Shown piece after piece: positions 10,306 through 18,839 of a stretch of DNA of 64,000 nt. Made by a program: the position numbers and the translations under genes. Position 1 is the stretch's first letter. Each line of letters starts with the position of its first letter. Source of the DNA: Vicinamibacterales bacterium (GTDB lineage Bacteria; Acidobacteriota; Vicinamibacteria; Vicinamibacterales; UBA2999). Location: contig JAWKHS010000025.1 in assembly GCA_041394705.1 (NCBI GenBank), forward strand, positions 31,485 through 95,484, written 5' to 3'. The notes under the pieces are model-generated. The model worked only from the letters and a program-made list of their open reading frames with translations, did not search any database and was not told the DNA's origin.

Positions 10306-11465
10306 CCGCCGGGATGGCCCGCCAGGACGACGTGGTGATCGTGGGCGGCGGACCGGCGGGGGCGCTGGCCGCGCTGCTCCTCGCGCGGCGCGGCTACCGC
10401 GTCCGCGTGTTCGAGCGCGCCAGGTTCCCGCGGCCGAAGCTCTGCGGGGACACCCTGAACCCCGGCGCGCTGGCAACGCTGGCCCGCCACGCCGACATCG
10501 CGCCCCTCCTGGCGCTCGGGCGTCCGCTCCACGGCATGCGTCTCTCGGGGACGGGCGGCCCGGCCGTGGAGGCGCGGTATCCACGGGGCCTCGCCGGCCT
10601 CACGGTCGTGCGCCGGGATCTCGACGACGCGCTGCTGCGGCAGGCCGCCGCCGCCGGCGCCCTCGTCGAGGACGGCGTGCTGGTGCGCGGCGCGGCGCGG
10701 GGCGGCGAGGCGGTGGACGGCGTGATCGTGGCCACCGCGCAGGGCGACCGCGCCCACCCGGGCCGGCTGGTCGTCGGCGCCGACGGCCGGACGTCGGCCC
10801 TTGCCGGCGGGCTGGGGCTCGCGTGGACGCCGCGGGAGCCGCGCCGGTGGGCGTTCGGCGCCTACGCCGAGGGCGTCGACGGCATGGCGGCCGACCTGGG
10901 CGAGATGCACGTCCGCCGCGGGAGCTACCTGGGCCTGGCGCCCGTGGCCGAGGGCGTGACCAATGTCTGCGTCGTGGTGCCGCGTGCGGCGGCCGCGCGG
11001 TTCGGCGCCTCGCCGTGGCAGGCGATGCGCGCGGCCGTCGCCGACGACCCCGCGCTGTCGGCCCGGCTGGCGGGCGCGCGCCCGGTGGCGCGCGTCGTGT
11101 CGCTCGGCCCGATGGCTCGCGACATCCGGGCGGCGGGCGTCCCCGGCCTGCTGCTGGCGGGCGACGCGGCCGGGTTCATCGATCCCATGACGGGCGACGG
11201 TCTGCGCCTGGCGATCGACGGCGCCGTGCTCGCCGCCGACCTCGCGGCCGACGTGCTCGACGGCCGGGTGTCGCGCCAGGGGGCCGCCGACGCGCTGACG
11301 CGGCGCCGAGCCCAGGCCTTCGCCGCCAAGTGGCGGTTCAACCGCACGGTGCGCCGTCTCGTGGACGCGCCTGCTGCCGTCCGCGCCGCCGTCGGTCTCG
11401 CCGAGATCTGGCCGGGCCTGGCGCAGGCCCTCGTCGGCTATGCCGGCGACCTCGCCCTGGCCTGA
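10302..11465 (+). CDS. FAD-dependent oxidoreductase, geranylgeranyl-reductase/halogenase-type
   Basis: 387 residues. The N-terminal Rossmann motif is GGGPAGALAALLLARRGY, with FPRPKLCGD shortly after. The C-terminal FAD motif is LLAGDAAGFIDPMTGDG. This is the group containing geranylgeranyl reductases, flavin halogenases and aromatic hydroxylases. The halogenase WxWxIP motif is absent, so reductase or hydroxylase activity is more likely. The start ATG overlaps the ketosynthase stop as ATGA, indicating translational coupling and a product acting on the same substrate. The final ~80 residues are helical and basic. Confidence 0.8.
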   Translation: MTAGMARQDDVVIVGGGPAGALAALLLARRGYRVRVFERARFPRPKLCGDTLNPGALATLARHADIAPLLALGRPLHGMRLSGTGGPAVEARYPRGLAGLTVVRRDLDDALLRQAAAAGALVEDGVLVRGAARGGEAVDGVIVATAQGDRAHPGRLVVGADGRTSALAGGLGLAWTPREPRRWAFGAYAEGVDGMAADLGEMHVRRGSYLGLAPVAEGVTNVCVVVPRAAAARFGASPWQAMRAAVADDPALSARLAGARPVARVVSLGPMARDIRAAGVPGLLLAGDAAGFIDPMTGDGLRLAIDGAVLAADLAADVLDGRVSRQGAADALTRRRAQAFAAKWRFNRTVRRLVDAPAAVRAAVGLAEIWPGLAQALVGYAGDLALA

Positions 11466-11996
11466 GTGCCGATGCCGGTGAGCGCCATCATCGCGTGTGG
11501 CACCCTGGCCGCCGTGCTCGCCGTGATGGCGGGCGAGGCCGCGCTGTCGGCCTACAACGCCAGCGTGCTCCGGGCCCGCGGTGCGCTCGAGCCGCCGGGC
11601 GACGTCTACCGCACGATGCAGTGGGCCTATCCCGCCGGCTTCGTGGCCCTGGCCGTCGAGGGCGGCCTCACCGGCCCCGCGCCCGCCGCCGCCCTCGCGG
11701 CCGGTCTCGTCGTGTTCGGCCTGGCCAAGGCGCTCAAGGCGTGGGCGATGGCCACCCTTGGCTGGCGGTGGTCCTTCCGCGTGCTCGTGCCGCCCGGACT
11801 CCCGCTCGTCGCGACGGGGCCCTACCGCCTCCTGCGGCACCCGAATTACGTGGCCGTGATCGGCGAGATCGTGGGGGCCGCGGCGATCGTCCACGCGCCC
11901 GTCAGCGGCGTCCTCTTCCTCCTCGGCTTCGGCTGGCTCCTGTGGCGCCGGGTCACGATCGAGGACCGCGCCCTCGGGCGCGACCCGGTAGGATGA
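11466..11996 (+). CDS. ICMT-type membrane methyltransferase
   Basis: About 176 residues, four to five membrane segments. The C-terminal signature GPYRLLRHPNYVAVIGEI and the terminal EDRALG motif place it with isoprenylcysteine carboxylmethyltransferase-like enzymes. In alkylresorcinol/alkylpyrone clusters a protein of this family O- or C-methylates the polyketide ring; that analogy and the fused reading order suggest the product of the two preceding genes is methylated here. GTG at 11466 abuts the previous stop, and an ATG at 11472 is an alternative start. The stop overlaps the next gene's ATG at 11993. Confidence 0.75.
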   Translation: MPMPVSAIIACGTLAAVLAVMAGEAALSAYNASVLRARGALEPPGDVYRTMQWAYPAGFVALAVEGGLTGPAPAAALAAGLVVFGLAKALKAWAMATLGWRWSFRVLVPPGLPLVATGPYRLLRHPNYVAVIGEIVGAAAIVHAPVSGVLFLLGFGWLLWRRVTIEDRALGRDPVG

Positions 11997-13435
11997 GCTG
12001 GATGCCGTCCGATTCCCGGTCTCCCAATCGTGGCGGCGGGCCGGACTCACCGCGCGGCCTCGGAGCGATCGACGCGGCGATTCTGGCGCTGGGCGCCGTG
12101 GCCGCGTCGGTGGCCGTCACCGGGGGCTTCCGCGTCGAACTGCCTGGAGTCCGGCTGTCGGTGACGTCGTGGGCGCGCGTGGCCCTGCTGGCGGGGGGGC
12201 TTGCGGTCCTGCGGCACGTCTGGCGGCGGTCGCCGGCGCTGCCCGTCGCGGTCTGGCGCCGCGTCGCCGCGTGGCGGCGGGACGAGGTGACGCGCGCCAC
12301 CTGGCCGCTCGTGGTGACCACCCGGATCGGCGTCCTCGTGGTCGGCCTGCTGGCCGTGTATGCGTTCGGCTACCCGGACGGGCGATCGTTGCTCAGGGTC
12401 GGGGAGGGCGAAGTCGCCAACCTGCCGGCGCGCTACGACGCGGGCTGGTATCTGAGCATCGCCTCGCGCGGCTACGAGTACCGCCCCAACCGCGTCGACG
12501 TGCAGCAGAACCTGGTCTTCTTCCCGGCGTTTCCTGTCGTGATGCACGGCGCGTCGCTGCTGTTGGCCCGGCAGTTCGTGTGGAGCGGAACGCTCGTGTC
12601 GATCCTGGCGTTCGCGTGGGCGCTTCGCTACCTGTTCCGTCTGGCGCGCGAGCTGATGGGCGACGAACGGGCCGCGACGGCGGCGGCGTTGCTGGCGGCG
12701 TATCCCTTTGCCTTGTTCTACAGCGCGCCGTATACCGAGGCCCTGTTCCTGCTCGCCATGCTGGGCGCATGGTGGCACGCGCGGCGGGACGAGCGGTGGG
12801 CCGGGTTCGGGTGGGGGCTCGTCGCCGGCCTGACCCGACCGAACGGCTGTCTGCTGTCGGTCCCCCTGGCGCTGATGGCGGTGGCTCCGCTCTGGAGTGA
12901 GGGCCGCTTCCGACGGCCGCCGGGCGGATGGGGGGCCCTCGTCGACCGGCTCGTCATCGCCGCGGCGCCGGGTCTCGGGATGTTGATCTATTCGGCCTAC
13001 GTCTACGACAAGACGGGCGATCCGTTCATGTGGATCCGTCTGCAGGCGGCCTGGGGACGCGAGAATCGCGGCGTCGCGGCGTTCATCGGGAACGAGTGGG
13101 AGACGATCGGCGCCGTCGGGCTCTACGACTACTCGACCGGCAACGTGCCCAATCTCCTGAACGCCCTCGGCGCCCTCCTCTGCACGGCCGCGATCGTGCC
13201 GGTGTGGCGGCGCTTCGGCCTGCCCGCCGCCAGCGTCATCGTGCTGAACCTCGTGCCGTCGATCGCCACCGGCGGCTGGCTGTCGGTGGGCCGGGCCACC
13301 GCGGTGCTGTTCCCGGTGTTCCTCTGGCTCGGCGATGCCGTGCCCGCCCGCCACCGGACGCTCTGGCTCGTCGCGTTCGCGGCCCTCCAGGCGTTCGCGG
13401 CGTCGCTGTTCTTCACCTGGCGGCAGCTGTTCTGA
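11993..13435 (+). CDS. PIG-V-like integral-membrane mannosyltransferase (GT-C)
   Basis: 480 residues with a soluble-looking first 20 residues and about ten membrane helices. The first large outer loop has RYDAGWYLSIASRGYEY with an acidic residue next to an aromatic/basic run, as in GPI mannosyltransferase II (PIG-V)-like bacterial proteins. FFPAFPVVMH and AYPFALFYSAPYTEALFL follow, both typical of that family. It should transfer a sugar from a polyprenyl-phosphate donor outside the membrane. It overlaps the preceding stop as ATGA and closes the operon. Acceptor and sugar are unknown. Confidence 0.75.
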   Translation: MSWMPSDSRSPNRGGGPDSPRGLGAIDAAILALGAVAASVAVTGGFRVELPGVRLSVTSWARVALLAGGLAVLRHVWRRSPALPVAVWRRVAAWRRDEVTRATWPLVVTTRIGVLVVGLLAVYAFGYPDGRSLLRVGEGEVANLPARYDAGWYLSIASRGYEYRPNRVDVQQNLVFFPAFPVVMHGASLLLARQFVWSGTLVSILAFAWALRYLFRLARELMGDERAATAAALLAAYPFALFYSAPYTEALFLLAMLGAWWHARRDERWAGFGWGLVAGLTRPNGCLLSVPLALMAVAPLWSEGRFRRPPGGWGALVDRLVIAAAPGLGMLIYSAYVYDKTGDPFMWIRLQAAWGRENRGVAAFIGNEWETIGAVGLYDYSTGNVPNLLNALGALLCTAAIVPVWRRFGLPAASVIVLNLVPSIATGGWLSVGRATAVLFPVFLWLGDAVPARHRTLWLVAFAALQAFAASLFFTWRQLF

Positions 13436-13497
13436 GCCGATCGACCACGGCCGCGCAGGCCCTCGCGACGTCTGTACGTCAACCCGCGGCGAGGCCG

Positions 13498-13503
13498 TAT
13501 ACT
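13498..13503 (+). promoter_or_regulatory. -10 element (TATACT) of the TPR/MoxR operon
   Basis: TATACT preceded by G and followed by GG lies 18-21 nt before the GTG/ATG start (13522/13525). A -35 hexamer is not recognisable. This is the only convincing promoter before the long run of tightly packed genes up to 20747. Confidence 0.45.
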
Positions 13504-13524
13504 GGCCTCGTCCTGGCCCGCGTG

Positions 13525-16044
13525 ATGCTGTCACCCGTCGCACTTCGCCGCTGCGGTGCCGTCCTGGCGATGTCGGTCGCCTGTCTGGCCGCGCCCGGTC
13601 CCTGGCACCCCGCCGCCCATGCTCAGCGGACGGCGGATCCGCGCGAGGCCGCCGCCGACGCGCTCGACCACGGCCGCTACGAGCAGGTGCAGAGCGCCCT
13701 GGCCCAGCTGCCGGCGGACGACATCGGCGCCGCCGTCCTGCGCGCGCGGGCCCTCGTGGCGGTCGGGAAGTACGCCGACGCGGAGCAGGCCCTCCTTCCC
13801 GCGGCCACGCGCAACGTCACCGGCGACGCGATGGTCGAGCTCGGCCTCGTGCAGCGCATGCAGGGCAAGCGCGAGGGCCTCCGCGCGCTGTCGATCGTCC
13901 TCTCGCGCGATCTGCTGGCGGGATCGGCAGCCGAGTACGTCCGCGCGGGGCGTGCGGCGCAGGCCCTCGGCCGCCTCCAGCAGGCCAACGACTTCTTCCG
14001 CCAGGCGGTGGCCCAGGCCCCCACCGACGTCGCCGCGAACGTCGCCTGGGGTGAGCTCTTCCTGCAGGGCCACGAACGCGCGGAGGCCGCCCGGTCCTTC
14101 CAGGCCGCCCTGCGGACCGATGCGGAGCATCCCGGCGCGCTCATGGGGCTCGCGCGGACCATGGCGGAAGAGAACCCGCCGGCGGCGCGGAAGCTGGCCG
14201 CGCAGGTCCTGTCGATCAATCCGAACGCCGCCGACGCGCGTGTCCTGCTCGCGGAGCTCGCCCTCGACGACGTCAAACGCGACGAGGCCCGTGAGGACGT
14301 CGACAAGGCGCTGGCCGTCAACCCGAACCACTTCGTGGCGCTGTCGCTCAAGGCCGCCATCGCGTGGCTCGAGCGGCGCCCGGAGGAGGTCACGGCCACC
14401 ACCGACGCCATCCTCAAGCTGAACCCGACCTACGGCGAGGTCTACCGGGTGATGGGCCAGGTCGCCGGCCGGAACTACCGCTTCGAGGAGGCGGCCGAAT
14501 TCGCTCGGCGGGCGCTGACGATCGACCAGTCGAACTGGCGCGCGTTCGCGGACCTCGGCGCCCACCTGATGCGCACGGGCGACGAGCGCGGCGCGCGGCG
14601 GGCGCTGGAGACGGCGTTCCGCGGCGACCCGTTCGACCGCGTCACCTACAACCTGCTGAACCTGCTCGACACGCTCGACGGCTTCGAGACGATTCGCGAG
14701 GGCGACATGGTCATCCGCCTGCACGCGGACGAGGCTGCCGTCATGCGCGAATACGTCCCCGCGCTGGCGCGCGAGGCGCTGGCGTCGCTCTCGAAGCGCT
14801 GGAACTTCACGCCGGCCGGCCCGATCCTCATCGAGATGTTTCCGAGGCACGACGACTTCGCCGTGCGCACGCTCGGCCTGCCGGGCATGATCGGCGCCCT
14901 CGGCGCCTGCTTCGGCAAGGTGGTCACCCTCGACTCACCGCGCGCGCGACCGCCCGGTGAGTTCAACTGGGGCGCCACGCTGTGGCACGAGCTCGCGCAC
15001 GTCATCACGCTGCAGTTGTCGAAGCAGCGCGTGCCGCGGTGGCTCACCGAAGGGATCTCCGTCTGGGAGGAGACCCGCGCGCGCCCGGCCTGGGGCCGCG
15101 AGATGGAAGTGACCTTCGCCAGCGCCCTGAACGCCGGCCAGGTGATGAAGCTGCGCGACCTCAACGCCGGGTTCAGCAGCCCGCAGCTCATCTCCCTGGC
15201 GTACTACGAGGCGTCGCTGCTCGTGGAGCACATCGTCGCGCGCTTCTCCGAGCCGTCGCTCCGCGAGCTGGTTCGCGTGTTCTCCGAGGATCTCGACACC
15301 GAGGCGGCCGTCACGCGCGTGCTCAAGGTGAGCCTCGACGACCTCCAGGGCAGCTTCGACGGGTTCCTCGACGAGCGCTTCGGACGCCTGCGACGCGCGC
15401 TCGCCGCGCCGGAGGGGTTCGATCCCTCCGCGCCCCTCGACCGGCTGCGCGCGGCCGCCGCCGCGAATCCCGGGAGCTTCCCGGTGCAGATGGCGCTCGG
15501 CCTCGCGCTCGAGAAGGGCGAGCCCGACGCCGCCATCGGCGTCTACCGGAAGGCCGCCGAGCTCGTGCCGATCGCGACCGGCGCGGAAAGTCCGCAGGCG
15601 CGCATCGCGGCGCTGCTCACGGCCAAGGGCGACACGGCCGGCGCCGCCCGCGCGCTCGAGACGCTGACCACGGCCGATCACACCGATGTCGCCTCGGCCC
15701 GCCAGCTCGTGGGGCTGCTCGACCCGGAGACCGACGGGCCGCGCCGCCAGGCCGCGCTCGCCAAGGTCGTGGCGATCGACCCGTTCGATGCCGCAGCCCA
15801 CACCGAGATCGGCCGGTCCGCGCTCGAGGCGGGACGGCTGCCCCAGGCGATTCAGGCGTTCCGCGTCGCGGTGGCCGCCGGGCCGCAGGACAGAGCCGGC
15901 GCGCACGCCGACCTGGGCGAGGCGCTCGAGAAGGCCGGATCCAAGGCCGACGCGAAGGCCCAGGCGCTCCAGGCCCTCGAGGTCGCGCCGACCTACGTGC
16001 GCGCCCAGGAGCTGCTGCTGCGTCTGGTGGAGTCGCCCCAGTGA
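13525..16044 (+). CDS. Secreted TPR-repeat protein with a gluzincin-type HExxH metallopeptidase domain
   Basis: 839 residues. The first ~30 residues form a signal peptide ending near AAHAQ. TPR-like repeats occupy residues about 40-370 (for example GRLQQANDFFRQAVAQAPTD) and again about 640-835. Between them a peptidase MA-like domain has WHELAHVITL, with zinc-ligand and catalytic residues H488, E489 and H492, and a downstream Glu candidate in RWLTEGISVWEE. It is probably periplasmic, with the repeats presenting substrates. A GTG at 13522 is an alternative start. The stop overlaps the next gene as GTGA, so it is the lead gene of the MoxR operon. Substrate unknown. Confidence 0.82.
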   Translation: MLSPVALRRCGAVLAMSVACLAAPGPWHPAAHAQRTADPREAAADALDHGRYEQVQSALAQLPADDIGAAVLRARALVAVGKYADAEQALLPAATRNVTGDAMVELGLVQRMQGKREGLRALSIVLSRDLLAGSAAEYVRAGRAAQALGRLQQANDFFRQAVAQAPTDVAANVAWGELFLQGHERAEAARSFQAALRTDAEHPGALMGLARTMAEENPPAARKLAAQVLSINPNAADARVLLAELALDDVKRDEAREDVDKALAVNPNHFVALSLKAAIAWLERRPEEVTATTDAILKLNPTYGEVYRVMGQVAGRNYRFEEAAEFARRALTIDQSNWRAFADLGAHLMRTGDERGARRALETAFRGDPFDRVTYNLLNLLDTLDGFETIREGDMVIRLHADEAAVMREYVPALAREALASLSKRWNFTPAGPILIEMFPRHDDFAVRTLGLPGMIGALGACFGKVVTLDSPRARPPGEFNWGATLWHELAHVITLQLSKQRVPRWLTEGISVWEETRARPAWGREMEVTFASALNAGQVMKLRDLNAGFSSPQLISLAYYEASLLVEHIVARFSEPSLRELVRVFSEDLDTEAAVTRVLKVSLDDLQGSFDGFLDERFGRLRRALAAPEGFDPSAPLDRLRAAAAANPGSFPVQMALGLALEKGEPDAAIGVYRKAAELVPIATGAESPQARIAALLTAKGDTAGAARALETLTTADHTDVASARQLVGLLDPETDGPRRQAALAKVVAIDPFDAAAHTEIGRSALEAGRLPQAIQAFRVAVAAGPQDRAGAHADLGEALEKAGSKADAKAQALQALEVAPTYVRAQELLLRLVESPQ

Positions 16045-16877
16045 CGGCCGACGACGGGGAACGCCGGCGGCGGCGTGCCCGCGGTCCGGGCCCGGTGCTG
16101 GCGGCGCTCCTGGTGCTCGTCGTGCCGGCCGTGTCCTCGCTGGCGCGCGGCGCCGCGGCGCAGCCCGGCGTGTTCAAGGAAGAGCGCTTCGCCGGCCTCC
16201 AGTGGACGTTCGTCCGCGTCAAGTACACGCCGACGACGGGGGACCTCGCCATGCGGACGCGCTTCGGCTTCTGGGACGATCCCTGGGCCATCGACGGCCC
16301 CGCCGCCGATCAGAACCTCTCGCGCCGCGTCCAGACGGCCACGGCCATCGAGGTGGGCGAGCCGCTCGCCATGGCCCTCGACGATCCGCGCCTCTGGCAG
16401 TATCCGTGGCTGTACCTCGTCGAGCCGAGCAACGTCGTCATGAGCGACGCCGAGGCCGCCACGCTCCGCGAATTCCTGCTGCGGGGCGGGACGCTCACCC
16501 TCGACGACTTCCATGGCTCGTTCGAGTGGGAGCTCACCACGCGCTGGCTCGGCAAGGTGTTCCCCGACCGGGAGGTCGTCGAAATCGCGCCGCCGCACCC
16601 GATCTACACCTCGTTCTACCAGCTCGATCGTTACCCGCAGGTGCCGGGCGTGGGCTCGTTCCTGAACGGCCGTACCTGGGAGAAGGGCGGCTACACGGCG
16701 CACCTGCGCGGCATCCTTGACGACACGGGCCGCCCCATGGTGCTCATCAACTGGAACACCGACATGGGCGACGGCTGGGAATGGTCCAACGCCGACGAGT
16801 ATCCGGGCTACCTGAAGTGGACGTCGGTCGCCTACCAGATGATGATCAACGAGATCGTGTACACGCTCACACACTAG
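16041..16877 (+). CDS. DUF4159 family secreted protein
   Basis: 278 residues starting at a GTG that overlaps the previous stop. A basic N-terminus and a hydrophobic segment (about 17-38) form a signal peptide or anchor. The body has the DUF4159 pattern: FVRVKYTPT, YPWLYLVEPSNVVMSDAEA, FLLRGGTLTLDDFHGS and ending NEIVYTLTH. The fold resembles a glutamine-amidotransferase-like flavodoxin layer without the catalytic Cys. DUF4159 genes regularly sit beside MoxR, DUF58 and vWA genes in Acidobacteria and Planctomycetes, as here. Function unknown. Confidence 0.8.
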   Translation: MTADDGERRRRRARGPGPVLAALLVLVVPAVSSLARGAAAQPGVFKEERFAGLQWTFVRVKYTPTTGDLAMRTRFGFWDDPWAIDGPAADQNLSRRVQTATAIEVGEPLAMALDDPRLWQYPWLYLVEPSNVVMSDAEAATLREFLLRGGTLTLDDFHGSFEWELTTRWLGKVFPDREVVEIAPPHPIYTSFYQLDRYPQVPGVGSFLNGRTWEKGGYTAHLRGILDDTGRPMVLINWNTDMGDGWEWSNADEYPGYLKWTSVAYQMMINEIVYTLTH

Positions 16878-16881
16878 GAGC

Positions 16882-16907
16882 GGGGCCCGGGGCTCGGGAC
16901 CCGGGGC
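16882..16907. repeat. GC-rich intergenic repeat (CGGGGCTCGGG type)
   Basis: The 50-bp gap before moxR is filled by alternating GGGGCCC/CCCGGGG words including CGGGGCTCGGG. The same 11-mer recurs just upstream of the citrate synthase gene (32835-32869), suggesting a dispersed intergenic element. Confidence 0.4.
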
Positions 16908-16927
16908 TTTCGAAGGAAGCGGCGCGC

Positions 16928-17938
16928 ATGAATCGGACGACGGACCTACACGGCGAAGACCTCGCGTCGCGGGTGGCCGCGGGGCGGGCCAGGATTCTCG
17001 AGCAGCTGCGGCTGGTGATCGTCGGCCAGGACGAGGTGGTCGACCAGGTGCTCATCGCGCTCTTCACCGGCGGCCACTGCCTGCTCACGGGCGTGCCCGG
17101 CCTGGCCAAGACGCTGCTCATCAAGACGCTCGCGAACATCCTCGACCTGAGCTTCAAACGCATCCAGTTCACGCCGGACCTGATGCCCGCCGACATCACG
17201 GGCACCGAGATCCTCGACGAGGCCGACGGCGTGCGCGCCCTCCGCTTCGTGCGCGGGCCGATCTTCGCGCAGATCCTGCTGGCCGACGAGATCAACCGGA
17301 CGCCGCCCAAGACGCAGGCGGCGCTCCTCGAGGCGATGCAGGAGTTCCACGTCACGGCCGCCGGGCGCACCTACGCGCTCGACCGCCCGTTCTTCGTCCT
17401 GGCCACCCAGAACCCGATCGAGCTGGAGGGCACCTACCCGCTGCCCGAGGCGCAGCTGGACCGGTTCATGTTCAACGTGACGATGTCGTACCTGTCGGAG
17501 GACGACGAGGTGAAGGTGGTCACCGAGACCACCGGCGGGCGCCGCCCCCAGCCGGTCCACGTGTTGAGCGGCGAGGACATCCTGGCCTTCCACGACGTGG
17601 TCCGCGAGGTGGTCGTCGCCGACGACGTCGCTCGCTACGCCGTCCGCCTGGTGGATGCCTCGCGGCCGGGCCGCGGCCCGCGGCTCGACTTCGTCGAGAA
17701 GTGGGTGAAATGGGGCGCCGGGCTCCGCGCGTCCCAGGCGCTCATCCTCGGTTCCAAGGCGCGCGCGCTCATGCACGGACGCTTCCACGTGTCGGTCAAG
17801 GACATCCAGGCGCTCGCCAAGCCGATCCTGCGCCACCGGGTGATCCCGAACTTCTACGGCGAGGCCGAGGGCATCACGCCCGACATCCTCGTGGACCGCC
17901 TCCTCGGCGCGATCCCCCCGCCCGCGAGCGGGTTGTGA
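16928..17938 (+). CDS. MoxR-family AAA+ ATPase
   Basis: 336 residues. Walker A is GVPGLAKTLL, Walker B LLADEINRTPPKTQAALLEA, sensor region VLATQNPIELEGTYPLPEAQLDRF, the last being diagnostic of MoxR. MoxR ATPases act as chaperones with vWA-domain partners, loading metals or assembling complexes. The next genes encode such partners (DUF58, BatA-like), so a shared complex is likely. A GAAGGAAG ribosome site lies about 8 nt before the ATG at 16928. Confidence 0.95.
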   Translation: MNRTTDLHGEDLASRVAAGRARILEQLRLVIVGQDEVVDQVLIALFTGGHCLLTGVPGLAKTLLIKTLANILDLSFKRIQFTPDLMPADITGTEILDEADGVRALRFVRGPIFAQILLADEINRTPPKTQAALLEAMQEFHVTAAGRTYALDRPFFVLATQNPIELEGTYPLPEAQLDRFMFNVTMSYLSEDDEVKVVTETTGGRRPQPVHVLSGEDILAFHDVVREVVVADDVARYAVRLVDASRPGRGPRLDFVEKWVKWGAGLRASQALILGSKARALMHGRFHVSVKDIQALAKPILRHRVIPNFYGEAEGITPDILVDRLLGAIPPPASGL

Positions 17939-17942
17939 AGCC

Positions 17943-18833
17943 ATGGCCGCCCCCTCGCGCTACCTCGACCCAGGAGTGCTCGCCCGGCTGGGCACGCTCG
18001 ATCTGAAGGCCAAGACGGTCGTCGAGGGCGTGCTGGCCGGCCTGCACCGCAGTCCGCGTCGGGGCTTCAGCGTCGAGTTCGCCGAGTACCGCCAGTACCT
18101 CCCGGGCGATGCGCTCTCCACGATCGACTGGAAGGTGTTCGCCCGCACCGACCGCCACTTCGTGAAGAAGTTCGAGGAGGACACCAACCTCGACTGCCAC
18201 CTGCTGCTCGACGTCAGCAGTTCCATGCAGTACGGCTCGCACGCGGTCACCAAGCGCGAGTACGGCTGCTACCTGGCGGCGGCGCTCGCCTACCTGATGC
18301 ACCATCAGCGCGACGCCGTGGGCCTCATCGCCTTCGACGAGGACATCGTGCACCGCGTGCCGCCCTCGGCCAGGAGCGGCCACCTCCGCACGGTCCTCCT
18401 GGCGCTCGAGCGCCTGCCGTCGGGGTCGCGGACCAACGTCGCCAAGCCGCTCGGCGATCTCGCGAAGGTCCTGTCCAAGCGGGGACTGGTCGTCGTGATC
18501 TCGGACCTCCTGGACGATCCCGACCGCGTCATCCGCGGGCTGAAGCACTTCCGCCAGCGCGGCACCGACGTCATCGTCTTCCACCTCCTGGATCCGCAGG
18601 AATTGCGCTTCACGTTCTCCGATGCCGCGCGCTTCCGCGATCCCGAGTCGTCCAACGAGGTCTTCGCCGACCCCGCCGTCGTGCGCGAGGGCTACCTGGC
18701 GGCCGTGCAGGGCCTGGTCGGCACCTACCGGCGCGAACTGGGCGGCGCCGGCGTGGACTACCACGTGCTCGACACCTCGCAGCCGCTGGACGTGGCCCTC
18801 ATGTCGTACCTGACGGCGCGGGCCAGGAGCTAG
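17943..18833 (+). CDS. DUF58 protein with vWA-like domain
   Basis: 296 residues. DUF58 signature GFSVEFAEYRQYLPGD then IDWKVFARTDRHFVKKFEEDT, followed by a von Willebrand A-like domain with the MIDAS motif LLLDVSSSMQYGS. It begins 4 nt after the moxR stop. In known MoxR operons this protein is the ATPase's direct partner. No membrane segment is evident, so it is probably cytoplasmic. Confidence 0.92.
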   Translation: MAAPSRYLDPGVLARLGTLDLKAKTVVEGVLAGLHRSPRRGFSVEFAEYRQYLPGDALSTIDWKVFARTDRHFVKKFEEDTNLDCHLLLDVSSSMQYGSHAVTKREYGCYLAAALAYLMHHQRDAVGLIAFDEDIVHRVPPSARSGHLRTVLLALERLPSGSRTNVAKPLGDLAKVLSKRGLVVVISDLLDDPDRVIRGLKHFRQRGTDVIVFHLLDPQELRFTFSDAARFRDPESSNEVFADPAVVREGYLAAVQGLVGTYRRELGGAGVDYHVLDTSQPLDVALMSYLTARARS

Positions 18834-18839
18834 GGGCCG

